The notes: generated by a model from the sequence alone, not told the origin. A DNA stretch of 64,000 nucleotides from Nannizziopsis barbatae (GCA_014964245.1 JACVYH010000006.1:992001-1056000), one strand, 5' to 3'; shown: positions 27,135 through 38,390, numbered from the stretch's first letter. A program made the numbers and translations.

Positions 27135-27596
27135 TGTTGCGTTTTAAAGGTGAATGTGGTGATAGCTGATTTGCAAAGTAGGTAGTAGTAGAGAGAGAAA
27201 GAAATTGAACTTCGCTTTATATTTTGGGAATAAATTTGTGTGGTGGGAAAATATCCTAATAGGCAACTCCCGAAGATTTCTGTTTTTGGAGGACAATTTC
27301 TTTGTTTTGGAACACAACCCCAGTCAAATGCATACGTAAGTGTCTTACAGGCAAGTAGGCCAGATGAGAGCGTCCTTTATATTCTTAACAATAGACAGTG
27401 AAAAAGCCCATGGCTAGCACTTTTGTATCAAAAGCCATTTAAACTGTATGAAGAATCAAATGTAAAAAGCCTGGCCTGATATTTGTTAAGCTGCCTTAAA
27501 TTGCATGCCAGCATTGCCCCTTCATCCAGCAGACTTTTCATAGGGCGGTTGATGAAGTGATATTAAGTATAAGATCTTTTCACAATCGCTGCAAGC

Positions 27597-28543
27597 TTAC
27601 ATATTCTCATGGAGAAAGGCCAGAACCATCTTATATCCATTCTCATATTCTTGTTTAACCTTGGGGTCCTTAAGATCACCCCTTGCCGCCATCCATCCGT
27701 GGATTTGGTCGGACCAAGTCTGAATTTGATGTGGAACCTTGAGCTTCATCCGATATTGATCCACAACTTGGGCATCCTCATCCTTTGATGCCAGCATAGC
27801 CATTGGAATAGTCACTTTCTCGGCATCCTGGGGATCGACCATCGCTGGGTGACACTGCACGGCGGCTTTGAAAAGAGAATCTTTACCGGCAGCGAGGGAG
27901 GTGATTTTTCCTCCCCAGCAGTATCCGACCATGCCCCAAGCTTTGAAGCCGGATCCTCCCGCCAGCTTGTTGGCTTCTTCGACGATTTTAGGAATACGAG
28001 ATAGTGTATTTGGTGGCGGGGCTTTGGTTTGGAAGAACTCCCCTAGCTTCTGTTTCTGTTCCTCGGTCTGTGGTGGGTACCAAGAGATGTCCGCAGGAGC
28101 TCCATCAAAGAAATCGGGCATAAAGACGCGGTACTGGCGTTCCGAGTCCGACGTAGCAATGATATCGGCTCCTTGCAGCGTCTGTGGAAAGAAGCCAAAG
28201 ATGTCTACACGGAGATGAGTTAGCAGAGGAAGACCTAGGATGTTTCATTACTGTAAACGCCAGGCAAACGCACCATAGACGACGAGAATGGCTTCCTGGG
28301 CCGATTCAGGACCGGTGACGTCTAGTCCCAGTTAGCTATCATTATTTGAGTGTATAGGTAGCCTAGAGCAGGTCTTACAAGTTTTCATTCCATTCAAGGT
28401 GATGTATTTCCCTTTATTCTCGTATCCGTCCGAGACAACGGGAGGAATACTGAGATCAAAGTCAGTACCCTATATAACCTATCAATGGCAGTTTAATGAC
28501 GGTCTAGGACTTACGAGCAACAAGCCTGACTATATCCCGGCAT
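27597..28543 (-). CDS. Dienelactone hydrolase family protein
   Basis: An alpha/beta hydrolase of 251 residues. Exons (minus): 28543-28515, 28449-28379, 28321-28274, 28204-27597; all junctions are GT-AG and lengths sum to 756. The nucleophile is C145 in GYCWGGK; the likely triad partners are D191 (SKDED) and H218 (DQIHGW). The N-terminal CCSIPPV and VTGPESAQEAILVVYDIFG match the fungal AIM2/YDL086W-like group. Bacterial relatives open dienelactones; the substrate of the fungal group is not established. Probably cytosolic, as no signal peptide is visible. Confidence 0.9.
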
Positions 28544-29006
28544 TTTGATTGTGCCACAGGTATACACTCTGTATCTAGAAGCAATCGATTGGCTGAGGAG
28601 TAGGTAGGTATGGATGGATGGATGTATTATCTGGTAGCTAGAGGACTTAGTGTAAGCGATCTAGAACAGGACGTAATTGATTGAAGAGAAATCAAATTGA
28701 AGCGCATAGAGGCACTGTTTGATGGTTATACGTACTCGTTGATAGTACTTTTGCGTGGTTGCGATGAGGTGATGTTCGATTTCTTGTTTGGCGGGGCGTC
28801 GTTTTGGCGGGGATTCTGCGGCATGTCGTCATAAGCCGCGCCGCCTCGGCATCAAAGTCTCGGACATCGGGAAGTAGTAAGTCGGGAGAATAGAGGACCG
28901 AGAACAATAATAAATGTAAACATAGCATTATGCAATTTATTTTTAGTTCAGTATATACACGGAAGATATGCTGGAGGAGAAAGAAAAGAAAAAACAAAAA
29001 AAAAAA

Positions 29007-29120
29007 AACATACAATATCTGGGATTCGCTGGTGGTCCCAACTACTAGCCAGACGGCAAGCAGCTTGAGTACAGCTGAGCGGACGGGAAGCCCTATTTTC
29101 TGCTTCCTATGACCGTATGT
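29007..29120 (-). rRNA. 5S rRNA (copy B), with a 6-base internal deletion
   Basis: The minus strand reads ACATACGGTCATAGGAAGCA, GGGCTTCCCGTCCGCTCAG and ACCACCAGCGAATCCCAG, ending TGTATGT and then a run of T on the transcript strand, a good Pol III terminator. It is clearly fungal 5S rRNA. Against copy A it lacks six bases (TTGGG-ACCACC in place of TTGGGTGGGTGACCACC), in the 3' part of the internal control region. Length 114; it would be 120 without the deletion. It is better preserved than copy A but may also be inactive. Confidence 0.75.
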
Positions 29121-29564
29121 GAAAGCCTTTGACTCACTGATCTTACAGAAGCACTTTTGCTTAGCCTCAGGTGGAGAACGACCGGCCGTCTGTGATAAAG
29201 TGCTTCGTCAACAATGCTCGCAATCTCACTATCCCCTTCGCCTATCTTCAGATCAACCCTTGATTGAATCCATAAGCTGTCTTGAATAGCCTGAAGATAC
29301 CTCTTAATTCCAAGAGCGTTCGTCGACCTTAAGAGAACGACATTTAGGACTATACTTAAGGGTCCTTGAGGATTAGTCATTGTGGGGCGGTAAGGGTGTT
29401 ATCGCTCCCTCTTTCTCCTTCAAAGAAAGGAGGTCTTCCCCCTTGGGGTGGGGGTTTTGTTAAGATGCGCTATAATACTGGACGTGGCAGACTCGACATC
29501 CACTGTGGAAATGTGACGGTTCGCGGTCGTAGCACTTTGGAATGTTCAAGACTTTCTCAGCTAA
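29121..29564. other. Short intergenic stretch
   Basis: Nothing recognisable between the 5S copy and the 3' end of the 965-codon gene. Confidence 0.4.
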
Positions 29565-32462
29565 TCATGGGTCCAACTTTGAATCCTTTCTTTCTCCTTC
29601 TGGAAACATTCCACCCACTCGAATGACAATCGGTACACTCGCCGCTCTGGCTTCACGTATGGAACATGCAAGGCATGTCCGGCCTACACGCGCAACTACG
29701 GCATTAGTACCAACAGTAGAGCACCAGGCACGTACATATGCCTCTTTCTCGATACTTCCGCGCGCATCAATTATGTACGTCTCACGCCGGTGAGGGCGAT
29801 GATATCGTCGAGTCTCATCCACGAAACAGAGAAAGTCCTCAGGAAATACCATAAAGCTAGAACGGGGCTGCACACGTTGCAGCGCGATCATTTTGTGCAA
29901 TGCTGAAACTGGAATATAGCTAAATGGGTACGAATTCGTGTGTAATGGATGCCCTGGAAGTCGTGGTGGGCAGTTTGGTCCAAGTTTCCGGGAAAACATC
30001 TCAGTCTCACCAATATCGCCAAATGCGTTGTCATCATTGGGAACAGCCGGATGAGTGTGATGCCTGAACTGGGGCGGACTTTCAATTCCTGATGAGTGAC
30101 TGCACAAGTGCGAGATATACCCCGCAGGAGGCAGACAGGTGTAAGAGGAGATGAATTGAACGTTGAATGTTAAAGGGAGGGAGACCTCTTCTGTTTTCGA
30201 AGATGATTTCTGTGAGACTTGGAAGCATATCGCTGCCGATACCTTTTGGGGAACCTCGGGTTTTGAATCATCCTCTGCGGGGTGCACAGAAAATGTGAGT
30301 CGGCTGAACTGGACGGTGGTCATGTAGCATTCTGCGTTGGGTTTATCCATCGGGAGTGAAAAGGCTCTGGGGGTGAGATCGCCCTCGGCTCCGAGTGGAG
30401 ATGAATCCAATAAAACCCTGTTACCCTGGAAAATACGCGTCTCTCCGATGGGTGTATGATTATCGCGCACATTAATCTCGTACCATGCTTCTGGAATCAT
30501 CTCTCCATGTTCACCTTCTGGTAGGATATCACTGCTTGCCCATCCCATGCAAATTGTGTATGGAGAAAAAACACTTATAATTCGACCAAGAATACACGTT
30601 TTGCTCCAATAACTCCGGGCTTCATAGATAAACCCGCCATACAGGTTCGCAATTGGGCCTAGCGTCTTGAGAGCCAAAGGGTCATTCTCTAGGAGGGTCG
30701 AGATTAAGAGGTCGTTAGTCGACTCGCCCGGAAGTACGAATCCAGAGAACCAGGAGCGTGAAACCCAGCCCCCAAGATAGAGCGCATCCTTATCCTTCTC
30801 ATCAGGAGGAACTTGAAGGTGTATTAGTCTGGCTGTTTGGCTCTTTCTATACATTTCTTGACGGTCTAGTATTCGATGATTGTTGCCTATAGGTTTGGTT
30901 CTTAGGCGCGAATCAAAAGCTGCTATCATCGATTGCCGATCTGCTATTGCAGCGTTGAATTTTGCAGTCAAGCTTGCTCTCAGGTTCCTCGCACCTGGCC
31001 ATCCAAGGGTTTCGACGAACACGAACAATCCCTCGAGCTGCCGCATAGGGTGACGAGGAAGGATCCGACAATGCCAAGCTGAATCATCCACCTCAGGCTC
31101 TGACTCTCGGAGTTTAGTCCGTGAGAATTTTTCTTTGATGCGAGAGGTTTTAAAGGTTTTGGAAGGCTTGCGTTTTGGTTCCCATGATTGTTCTTTCGTA
31201 ATCTGGCCGGAGTAGTAAACCGGTGCTAGATTTTCAACTGCCCGACGCCCGGTGATAATTCCCCAGTCAAGTTGATGTGTCCGCATTTCATTCATCTGAT
31301 AAATATCATGCGGAGTAACACGGAAATCACTCGCCCGACCAACGATACCGAGTTTGACAGCTGCATCCACCCGCAATACTAGTTCTCCGGTCAGAAGGAT
31401 CTGTAAAATCAACCATTTTCGCTCCAGTCCCTCATTTTCATCCGAAGTGAAGTCAATGCAATCCCCGTCTTGGTGCGGAGATGCTTCCCACATGATCTGA
31501 CCCGCTCGTATTCGCCATTCCACAAGACTAAAATCTATCCAGGGCCCTTTGACACCAAGTACTTGCATTAACACAACGATTTGGTATTGTAGGCTATCTG
31601 GTTCGGCGGGCACATAGTCTCTCAAGTTTTTCGGTAAAGGGAATAGAAAATCAGAGAAAAGTTCCTCATTGAGTTGCGAAACACTTTCTTTATCAAGGAT
31701 GGTGAGCCGTTGTGGTCCACCCAGTACATCTTCACGTATAGCACCGATTCTATCGAGTCGCTCTGTGATCCGTTTGACGGAAACGTAGCGAAGACCCAAG
31801 CGTCGCCATGCCGTTGGTCCTTCTCTAAGAAAATCGGTCCGGTCAATCATTATTCGTGGTCGGCAGTAAGAATACGGCTCGTCGGGGTGTCCAGGAAGCG
31901 TCCCGGGAAAAATACTTTTGTGGCCAGGCCCAGAATGGGCGTTTGCTATATACCTTGAGGCGTGGGATACTGGAAGCTCCAAGTAGTTTCGAAACCCGAT
32001 ACAGCCTGCTTCCTTTGCCCGAGACGAGAGCATGTTTGGGACCTCGAACACGCCCAGGTCGAAAGTGGTGCGTTTCTTAACCACCTTCCTAGGCCATAGG
32101 TTTGTATCTTGCGGGTCTTCGGGATAAACGCATACTGGAAGGTGAGCATGTAAAGTTGATAAAGTGTGTGATGGATGGTTCAATGGTTTCCGATCCCGCA
32201 AGTTCTGTATTGAGGCGTTGTCATCCCATGGAAAAAGTATATGCGGGTACCAGAGCAAGTTCCGACCTCTTTCTAGAAGAAAATGTGGTGCGCCCGAAAA
32301 TATGCTCTTCAGGCCTTGCGCGGTGAAAGGCGCATCGGGATGATGTTCGCCACGTAGCTGCTGTGCGGCTTCGTAGATCTCCTGAAGTGCAGCTGGGGTA
32401 TTTGGACCGGGGTCGATTGCTGATAAGTTAATGCTATCACCAGAGAGATTAGGACCATTCAT
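29565..32462 (-). CDS. Large conserved-looking protein of unknown function (965 aa)
   Basis: I do not recognise this family. It is one uninterrupted 965-codon frame, ATG at 32462. The codons look used throughout and there are no low-complexity runs except the basic stretch RKPSKTFKTSRIKEKFSRTK near the middle. There is no signal peptide or clear membrane segment. The C-terminal 120 residues include a motif around FPEDFLCFVDETRRYH and RETYIIDARG, then RAWCSTVGTNAVV. Its stop lies about 445 bp from the 5S copy. A short ORF ends on its start codon (separate entry). With no motif to anchor it, I assign no role. Confidence 0.75.
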   Translation of the reverse strand: MNGPNLSGDSINLSAIDPGPNTPAALQEIYEAAQQLRGEHHPDAPFTAQGLKSIFSGAPHFLLERGRNLLWYPHILFPWDDNASIQNLRDRKPLNHPSHTLSTLHAHLPVCVYPEDPQDTNLWPRKVVKKRTTFDLGVFEVPNMLSSRAKEAGCIGFRNYLELPVSHASRYIANAHSGPGHKSIFPGTLPGHPDEPYSYCRPRIMIDRTDFLREGPTAWRRLGLRYVSVKRITERLDRIGAIREDVLGGPQRLTILDKESVSQLNEELFSDFLFPLPKNLRDYVPAEPDSLQYQIVVLMQVLGVKGPWIDFSLVEWRIRAGQIMWEASPHQDGDCIDFTSDENEGLERKWLILQILLTGELVLRVDAAVKLGIVGRASDFRVTPHDIYQMNEMRTHQLDWGIITGRRAVENLAPVYYSGQITKEQSWEPKRKPSKTFKTSRIKEKFSRTKLRESEPEVDDSAWHCRILPRHPMRQLEGLFVFVETLGWPGARNLRASLTAKFNAAIADRQSMIAAFDSRLRTKPIGNNHRILDRQEMYRKSQTARLIHLQVPPDEKDKDALYLGGWVSRSWFSGFVLPGESTNDLLISTLLENDPLALKTLGPIANLYGGFIYEARSYWSKTCILGRIISVFSPYTICMGWASSDILPEGEHGEMIPEAWYEINVRDNHTPIGETRIFQGNRVLLDSSPLGAEGDLTPRAFSLPMDKPNAECYMTTVQFSRLTFSVHPAEDDSKPEVPQKVSAAICFQVSQKSSSKTEEVSLPLTFNVQFISSYTCLPPAGYISHLCSHSSGIESPPQFRHHTHPAVPNDDNAFGDIGETEMFSRKLGPNCPPRLPGHPLHTNSYPFSYIPVSALHKMIALQRVQPRSSFMVFPEDFLCFVDETRRYHRPHRRETYIIDARGSIEKEAYVRAWCSTVGTNAVVARVGRTCLACSIREARAASVPIVIRVGGMFPEGERKDSKLDP

Positions 32463-32653
32463 GGATAGTGACGTCGGCTGTGACTATTGGCATCATCAGA
32501 TTCAAATTCGCTATCTGCCATCTGTTGCTTCTGGATCTGGGAATGATTTACAGATGCTCGACTTTTTCTTCTCAAACGACCGAGCGGCAGGCCGCCCCTA
32601 AGACTCCATGATGAGTTTTCGGCCGGCTTTTCCCTCTTGAACCTCTTCTTCAT
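32459..32653 (-). CDS. Possible upstream ORF overlapping the start of the 965-codon gene
   Basis: From an ATG at 32653 the minus strand encodes 64 residues (MKKRFKREKPAENSSWSLRG..., highly basic and then acidic MADSEFESDD) and stops at a TGA that overlaps the downstream ATG as ATGA. It could be an uORF with reinitiation or a 5' exon whose splice I cannot place; I found no in-frame GT-AG pair that joins it. Coding status is uncertain. Confidence 0.3.
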   Translation of the reverse strand: MKKRFKREKPAENSSWSLRGGLPLGRLRRKSRASVNHSQIQKQQMADSEFESDDANSHSRRHYP

Positions 32654-33672
32654 ATCTTCAAGGTGCCTCGAGCTATCACGTAGATGCACCTCAAGTACCC
32701 GTACGCAAGAATGATTGAGCTTGATAAGGATAAGTAAGATTGGCAGCAGGTTCAAAGCTACTATGTTTCAAAACTCGATAATGGATCAAAACAATGTGAA
32801 TTCTTCTGCGAAGATTAATAAATTGTAGTAACTTATGGGGTGACCAAAAGGGAGTGACGTATTTGAAAGCAGCGGCGCCACTGCGCGAAAGCTTCGGAGC
32901 AGTGCAGAGTCGCCCCTCAGTGGATTCGGGTCGACTGTTATCGGACGAGTGCAATGGCGAACTTGTGATACTTTTGGCTTTTGGCGAGATCAGTATCTCT
33001 ATTCAAGAGACTTTCTCTGTACCATTCTCTAAAGCCGTTAAGATGGCGCGTGAAAAGGGCTGTTCGGTATCGGGAAGCACTTTCGCGATGGAGTGTGTTA
33101 TCGAATTTTCATGGCTACTGCAGGTGATAAGCCTCAGTAGCCACGACAACAACAGATTGACCATTTTGTGGCTATATCAGCTCACACACCATATTGGTTG
33201 TGATGAAGAGGATCTGGGGTTTGCTCGGCTCGGCGATTGAGTTTATTAGTTTTTCAGGCTCGTTAACTAACACGTGAGGAGCTTTGACCACTCCGTGGCT
33301 GGCCCGAGGCTTGGCGGCGCGCGATGTCACGCTAGCAGCAATCGGGAAATGAGGAATATCAACGACATGGGAGTTTAGGTGTGAGTCGCTGCTGGTTTTT
33401 ACCGGTCGAGCGCCTCCTTTGTCGACTCTTTATCATGGCCTGGAGCCTTTTTACTCGTTGCTGGATCTACCCAGCTGTCCACTCCCTCCATCAGTGAAAA
33501 CCGTACCTACTCTTTTGGCGGTATCTAAGTTGTATGCGCCAAAAGAAAAGCTGGGCGCTTCAAGGACCCGAAAAACCCGTCTATTCCTCGTTGGCGACCA
33601 TATATCTGCGACATAGCTTATGTGATCTATAGACTTAAGATTTTAGATCTACCTTCATTGATCTCCACGATC

Positions 33673-34654
33673 ATGGCATCGCGGCCACCACCTTCATTCT
33701 CGTCCACCCTCAGCACAAAGGACTTGGAAACTGGATATATAACCTCTAAACCTGAAGTGAAGCATGAAGAAAGCGCTCGAGTCACTATGCCGGAACTTGC
33801 AACATTACCGCGTCGAAAGCCGCTCCCTGAATCGAGTGCAGGGTACCTCCAAGATAGCGCACACGGACCAACGCCTACAAAAACCAGGATCTTTTCTGGG
33901 CTATCAATGGCGCTCGCAGGACTGAAAGAGAAAATGGCCTTTAGGGGGAACAAGAAAAAACAAAGATTGTTTTTTGGCGGGATTATTGCTGGCTTTATTC
34001 TTTTGGCTTTGGTAATTGGTTTAGCCGTGGGGCTGACGAGAAAGTAAGTACATATTAAACCCCTAGCTGGCCCATCATTTAGACCCACCAAAAAGTGCAA
34101 CTAGCTTGCGATTTTATTGATATTCTAACTAACTGAAACTCTGAATATTTTGTAGAAAAATGCTGAACCTCCCCCTTCCGCTTCACAACGGCGGACCATA
34201 TCTCGGAGACCTGACATACTATACCCCCGCTTTAGGGGCGTGTGGCATAACAAGCTCTCCGTCCCAGAATGTTTGCGCAGTCTCAAGAATAGTATATGAT
34301 GCCGCGAGTATTGGATCTAACCCAAACCATAACCCTCTCTGTGGGCTAAAGCTCCGTCTAAAAAGAAATGATAGATCGGTGGATGTGACGGTTGTGGATC
34401 GATGTAGGTTTTCTTCCAGTACTAGCAGCTTTTAACTGATAATTTTATCAGGCGTTGGCTGCAAACCAATGGATATTGACGTATCCCCAAGCGTTTTCGA
34501 AAAACTTGCTCCAATCGATGATGGCAGAGTAAAGGTCCAATGGGCATGGTTGAAACCCCCTCCCGTCAGCATTCCGAAAAAGATTAGAACACATGATGGC
34601 GATTCGAACAATCGAAACTCAACCTCCCCAGAAGAGGAAAGTTGTCCACCATAA
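33673..34654 (+). CDS. Membrane-anchored double-psi beta-barrel (RlpA-like) protein
   Basis: Product 273 residues; exons 33673-34043, 34156-34403, 34452-34654. A disordered cytosolic N-terminus of about 95 residues is followed by the basic stop FRGNKKKQR and one hydrophobic segment (LFFGGIIAGFILLALVIGLA), so a type II membrane protein. The outer part is a double-psi beta-barrel: YLGDLTYYTPALGACG, then VDVTVVDRCVGCKPMDIDVS (spliced across intron 2) and FEKLAPIDDGRVKVQWAWL. This fold occurs in expansins and secreted fungal RlpA-like proteins that bind polysaccharide; the DRC and D(I)D positions of the fold are present. The start is the first ATG that gives MASRPPPSFSS; an upstream in-frame extension from 33622 is not needed. 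Confidence 0.85.
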
Positions 34655-34753
34655 AAGCGCGGCCAGTGGAACATTAAAGTATCTGGCTCTCAGAATTAAG
34701 CGGAACGAGAGTACTATCAGGTATCTCTAAATCAGTTCTCGCCATGATGCTTT

Positions 34754-36396
34754 TCAGTAATTCGGAAACTCGGGCTCAACTTCTCTCCGCCATGCGTCCA
34801 GACCACCTCTGATATCCGCAATCACCCTTTTTCCATCCTGATCCAGACCTAAATCATTGAGCCTCTGGACTACAATCTGAGAATCGTTTCCTTGCCGACA
34901 GACGACGAATATCGGGTCATCAGAGTTCGATATAGATTTTGGAAGCCAGTCTGGCTGCGTAGTATTTTGATTTCCTAAGCCATTTGCGCTGGCCGATTTG
35001 CTTGCCGAAAGAATTTCGGACACTGGAATGTTAATGCTGTTAGGAAACGCACATATTTCGTATTGCACCTTTTCCCTAACATCGATGACGACAGGTTTCC
35101 TGGCGGTATTATTTCTGATTGACGCAGATGGATACATATTACTATAATCTGTTGCTGAGATGCGCTCGTGGGTTTTCAGGAGAGATGGAGGGTTAGTAGA
35201 GCCACAGAATTGTATATAGTCCGTTGAACCGCTGCGCAATGACTCTAGAGTGACGGAAGCTGTTGTCGAGCAGACAGCGCAGTCAGTCCTGCGTCTCCGG
35301 AGTCTAATATGGCGAAATGGGGGTGTTGAGTATGCTGAGAAAAGGTGTAAAGACGGAGTAATTGACTCTTGTCCACCTTCCGGCAGGGTGATCAGTCTAA
35401 TTGTTTCCAGGGCCTGCATTACACCCATAAGCCCGACAACAGGCCCAATAATACCCCCATCCGCACAGCTGATAACTGAATCTGCTGGTGGGGGTCGGGG
35501 GAAAACACATCTATAGCAGGCGCCTCCAGATAGATCGCCCGGCGGTTTTGGCGGATAATTCAAAATCATCAATTGGCCCTCCGTTCGCAGTGCAGATGCA
35601 GATACGACGATCTTGCCTAGAAGAACTGCCGTATCGGAGATAAGATATCTTGTGGCTGGATTATCAGTGCAATCCAATATTATGTCATATTTGCCAAATA
35701 TATTCGCTGCCTGCTGAGGCATGAGCCTTGTTCGGTGAGGAACATATTTTGGGTGTGGATTTAATCTGTGGCGTGAAAGAAATCGTCAGCAATGACTTCG
35801 AGAGGCTTGGCTGGGTGAATGGTAGCAAAATATCCTACTCTTGTAGATATTCGATGGCACTATCGACTTTGAATTTCCCCACGTTCATTGTGCGATGTAG
35901 CACCTGTCGGTGGAGGTTTGAAGCTTCGACCGTATCACCGTCGATAATCCCAATAGTGCCAACACCCGCGCCAGCAAGATACATTGCTGCAGGGCACCCG
36001 AGACCCCCGGCACCGACAATAAGAGCCGATGTATTCCTTAGCCTAAGTTGGCCTAAGCAGTCGAAGCTTGAATATTAGTCTTCTGAGAGATCTGAAATTA
36101 TAGATGACATTAATCGCACCCTGTAGTCCAATTTGATCCACAATCATCTGGCGTCCATACCGTCGGTATTCGTCTTGCAGTAAAGGCCAATCTCGATGCC
36201 ACGGAGCGTGGATATCCCCATTCTTATTTGCATATCTGTGGTTCGATTCCGTAGGTTCTTGGGATGCATCGGCTTGAAACACGGGTTTGCCGTCCCGTTC
36301 AAGTTCGGCAAGTTGTTGTTTCAGTTGCTGCAATTGCTGCTCGGTGTCGGAAATCAGTCTTTTCAGCGAGGCACATGCATTCTCAGTAGAATCCAT
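34754..36396 (-). CDS. UBA4/MOCS3-type adenylyltransferase-sulfurtransferase
   Basis: Activates the C-terminus of the ubiquitin-like Urm1 (tRNA thiolation) and of molybdopterin synthase small subunit (molybdenum cofactor); the Aspergillus name is cnxF. 500 residues; exons (minus) 36396-36120, 36052-35839, 35765-34754. An N-terminal coiled coil (LKRLISDTEQQLQQLKQQLA) precedes the E1-like domain: RYGRQMIVDQIG, ATP loop GAGGLG at about 106-111, DGDTVEASNLHRQ, LDCTDNPATRYL. Zinc Cys pairs are CYRC (247/250) and CAVC (326/329). The C-terminal rhodanese domain has VIDVREKVQYEI and the sulfur-carrying Cys about 453 in VCRQGNDSQ. Both introns are needed to restore QGQLRLRN and YLQELNPHPKY. Molybdenum cofactor feeds nitrate reductase, under AreA control. 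Confidence 0.93.
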
Positions 36397-37241
36397 GGTG
36401 TAAATATCTTAATACCTACAAGTCCGAAAACAACATAATTGAGGGGCGCGGAAACTGAGGTTAAAAAGATAATAAGCGGACGGGAGTTTAAATTGTCTTG
36501 GCACCATCGCGGGTTTAAGGTTTAACTACTTCCTCATTACGGAGTGCAAGAGCAAGACTGGACGGGAGCAGGTTGTTTCGCAAAATACGTGCAATTCAAG
36601 ATTTCTTAGAGGTGATATGCTACGAAGCAGTACATTGATATCATTTTTTGCCGGTATCTAATCGTTTGAAGCCCGAAGTGTGTATGTACTGTACATACAT
36701 ACTTCCTTTGGCAGAATACACAGTATTGGACATTACTTTATGGAGGGCTTAGGACATTTCATGGCAAACCCTATTGAGTAGTGTCTATGATATGGATGTT
36801 ATTTCTTTGCCATTTCCTTTCGTTTTTCAAGGCGTGGTTGAAGATGGTCTTAAACTCTTTCGCTATCGTACCAAGAAGGTATAAAGGCAACGTGGGAAGG
36901 TTGAGTATAGGGGGAAAGAATGACATGACAATCTTGTTGTAGCAACGGAAGGTCCTATCTATAGACCTCGACGTTCTGGCTGAGTGGGAAATACATCTCA
37001 CCCCAAGCACTTGAAAGGCGAGGCCTGGCCGTCAGCCTTTTGAAACGTGCTTCGTCCAGAACAAGATAGGCTTAAGGTCGCACTATCATGTAAAATCATA
37101 CGACGAAGTGATGGAATCCCAAGAGTGCGCAAATTTTCGAGCAACTATTCGGCTTGCTCATCCCATTGTCGTATCTTTCTTCCCGCGAGCAAGGTGCGTG
37201 GTAGACATTCGTTTTCTTGATCAAGTCCGCCAAGTGCTAGT
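36397..37241. other. Intergenic stretch with a perfect palindrome
   Basis: No gene supported between the UBA4 start and the SLX9 stop. An interrupted palindrome (TGTATGTAC-T-GTACATACA) lies at 36681-36699. Confidence 0.45.
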
Positions 37242-37826
37242 TCACTTCTTGAATTCTGGGTTATGGTCCATAGTTTGAGAGATGAAATTTCTTAAAGCTG
37301 CCCATCGATTCGACGAAGGAGGTGGAGCAGCCGCACCGGCATCGGTGCTGTTGGGTGTAACAATCGACGCCGTTGATTCCAACCCACTTGCCATTTGCGC
37401 CAAATTTTTCGCGAAGCGATCCCTTTCCATCTTATCTATTTTCTCCTTCCGTTTCATAGCACCGGGTCTGTGCTTCAAACTCTTATGCTTGATGATGTTG
37501 ACTTGACTATCAGTCAATGGCGCTTCATCACCAGCGTCCGGCAGAGCATCAGCAAGAGAATGGAGATTAGCAACTAGCTTTTCCGAAGGGCGACGGCGTT
37601 TTAACGGCTTCTTATGTGACTTTTCAATTTTTGAAACGAATGCAGAGTGCTTTATTGTACGTTTATCCTTTTTAGAAGTCGGGAAGTCAGATCCGAAGGA
37701 AGTTTCTGCTGTCGCAAGGAGTGTTTTCTTGGGCGTTGTAGGTTTGGGTTTCACTATCGGCCGTATAGGAGCCTAAGAGAGTTAGCCGAATAGAAGACTC
37801 TTCCAAAGCTTCAAGGACGTTACCAT
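37242..37826 (-). CDS. SLX9-like ribosome biogenesis factor
   Basis: Small basic nucleolar protein of 177 residues that helps small-subunit (pre-40S) maturation and export. The main exon is 37772-37242. The features are HSAFVSKIEKSHKKPLKRRRPSEKL, SLKHRPGAMKRKEKIDKMERDRFAKNL and the C-terminal NRWAALRNFISQTM, the SLX9/FAM207 signature. The frame has no ATG of its own near the N-terminus. A GTAACG...CTCTTAG intron (37773-37823) directly follows an ATG at 37826-37824 and gives MAPIRPIVKPKP, so exon 1 codes only for the start Met. It is divergent from the glycerol-3-phosphate dehydrogenase gene. Confidence 0.87.
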
Positions 37827-38390
37827 TGTGACTTCTGTTTGATGTTAAGCTCGTTTGTCGCTTCTCGACTTTTGGACTTTTGCTTGGAGCGACAAAAAGA
37901 TACAGCTAGGAGTACTGTTTGCTCTGTTTGCTCATATTGATTTTATGACTAAGCATTTTGGCCCTAGAGATGATGTCATATCAAGTGACACCAATTATCA
38001 AACCAACAGCCTGCTTACATAATTACTTTTCTGCACTTGTGATTTGCTGGACTGAATTCAACCAAGGCAAACAAGCTTCTCGCATGTGATCCATGCCTCG
38101 CCAATTCCCAACACTCTTTTCGGCCCTCATGACCGCTTGCTGAGTTTGGTCATTCGCAAGTCCTTCTTTTCTTGTTCACCGCCAGCTGTGGGAATTGGAT
38201 CTCACAACTTTGGCCCATTCGCCATTTCACCTACTGTCGCTGTATGAACCCTCTTCATTCCTTTCCTTTAGGAACGTTGGATATCTTTCGGCCGTCGACA
38301 TCTTTCATCTTCAGGCCCTCTGCCCGAGTTGCTCCCCTCGTGACCCGCCGGATTTTCTTTTCCAATCATACCTTTAAACAAAACTCCACC

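Noticed and set aside
32854..33240. 128-codon ORF on plus
   Set aside because: Starts at GTG, no motif, and is not supported by splice or codon evidence.
38172..38243. TTG-initiated extension of the dehydrogenase beyond 38244
   Set aside because: No ATG; only the extension from the ATG at 38244 is plausible.
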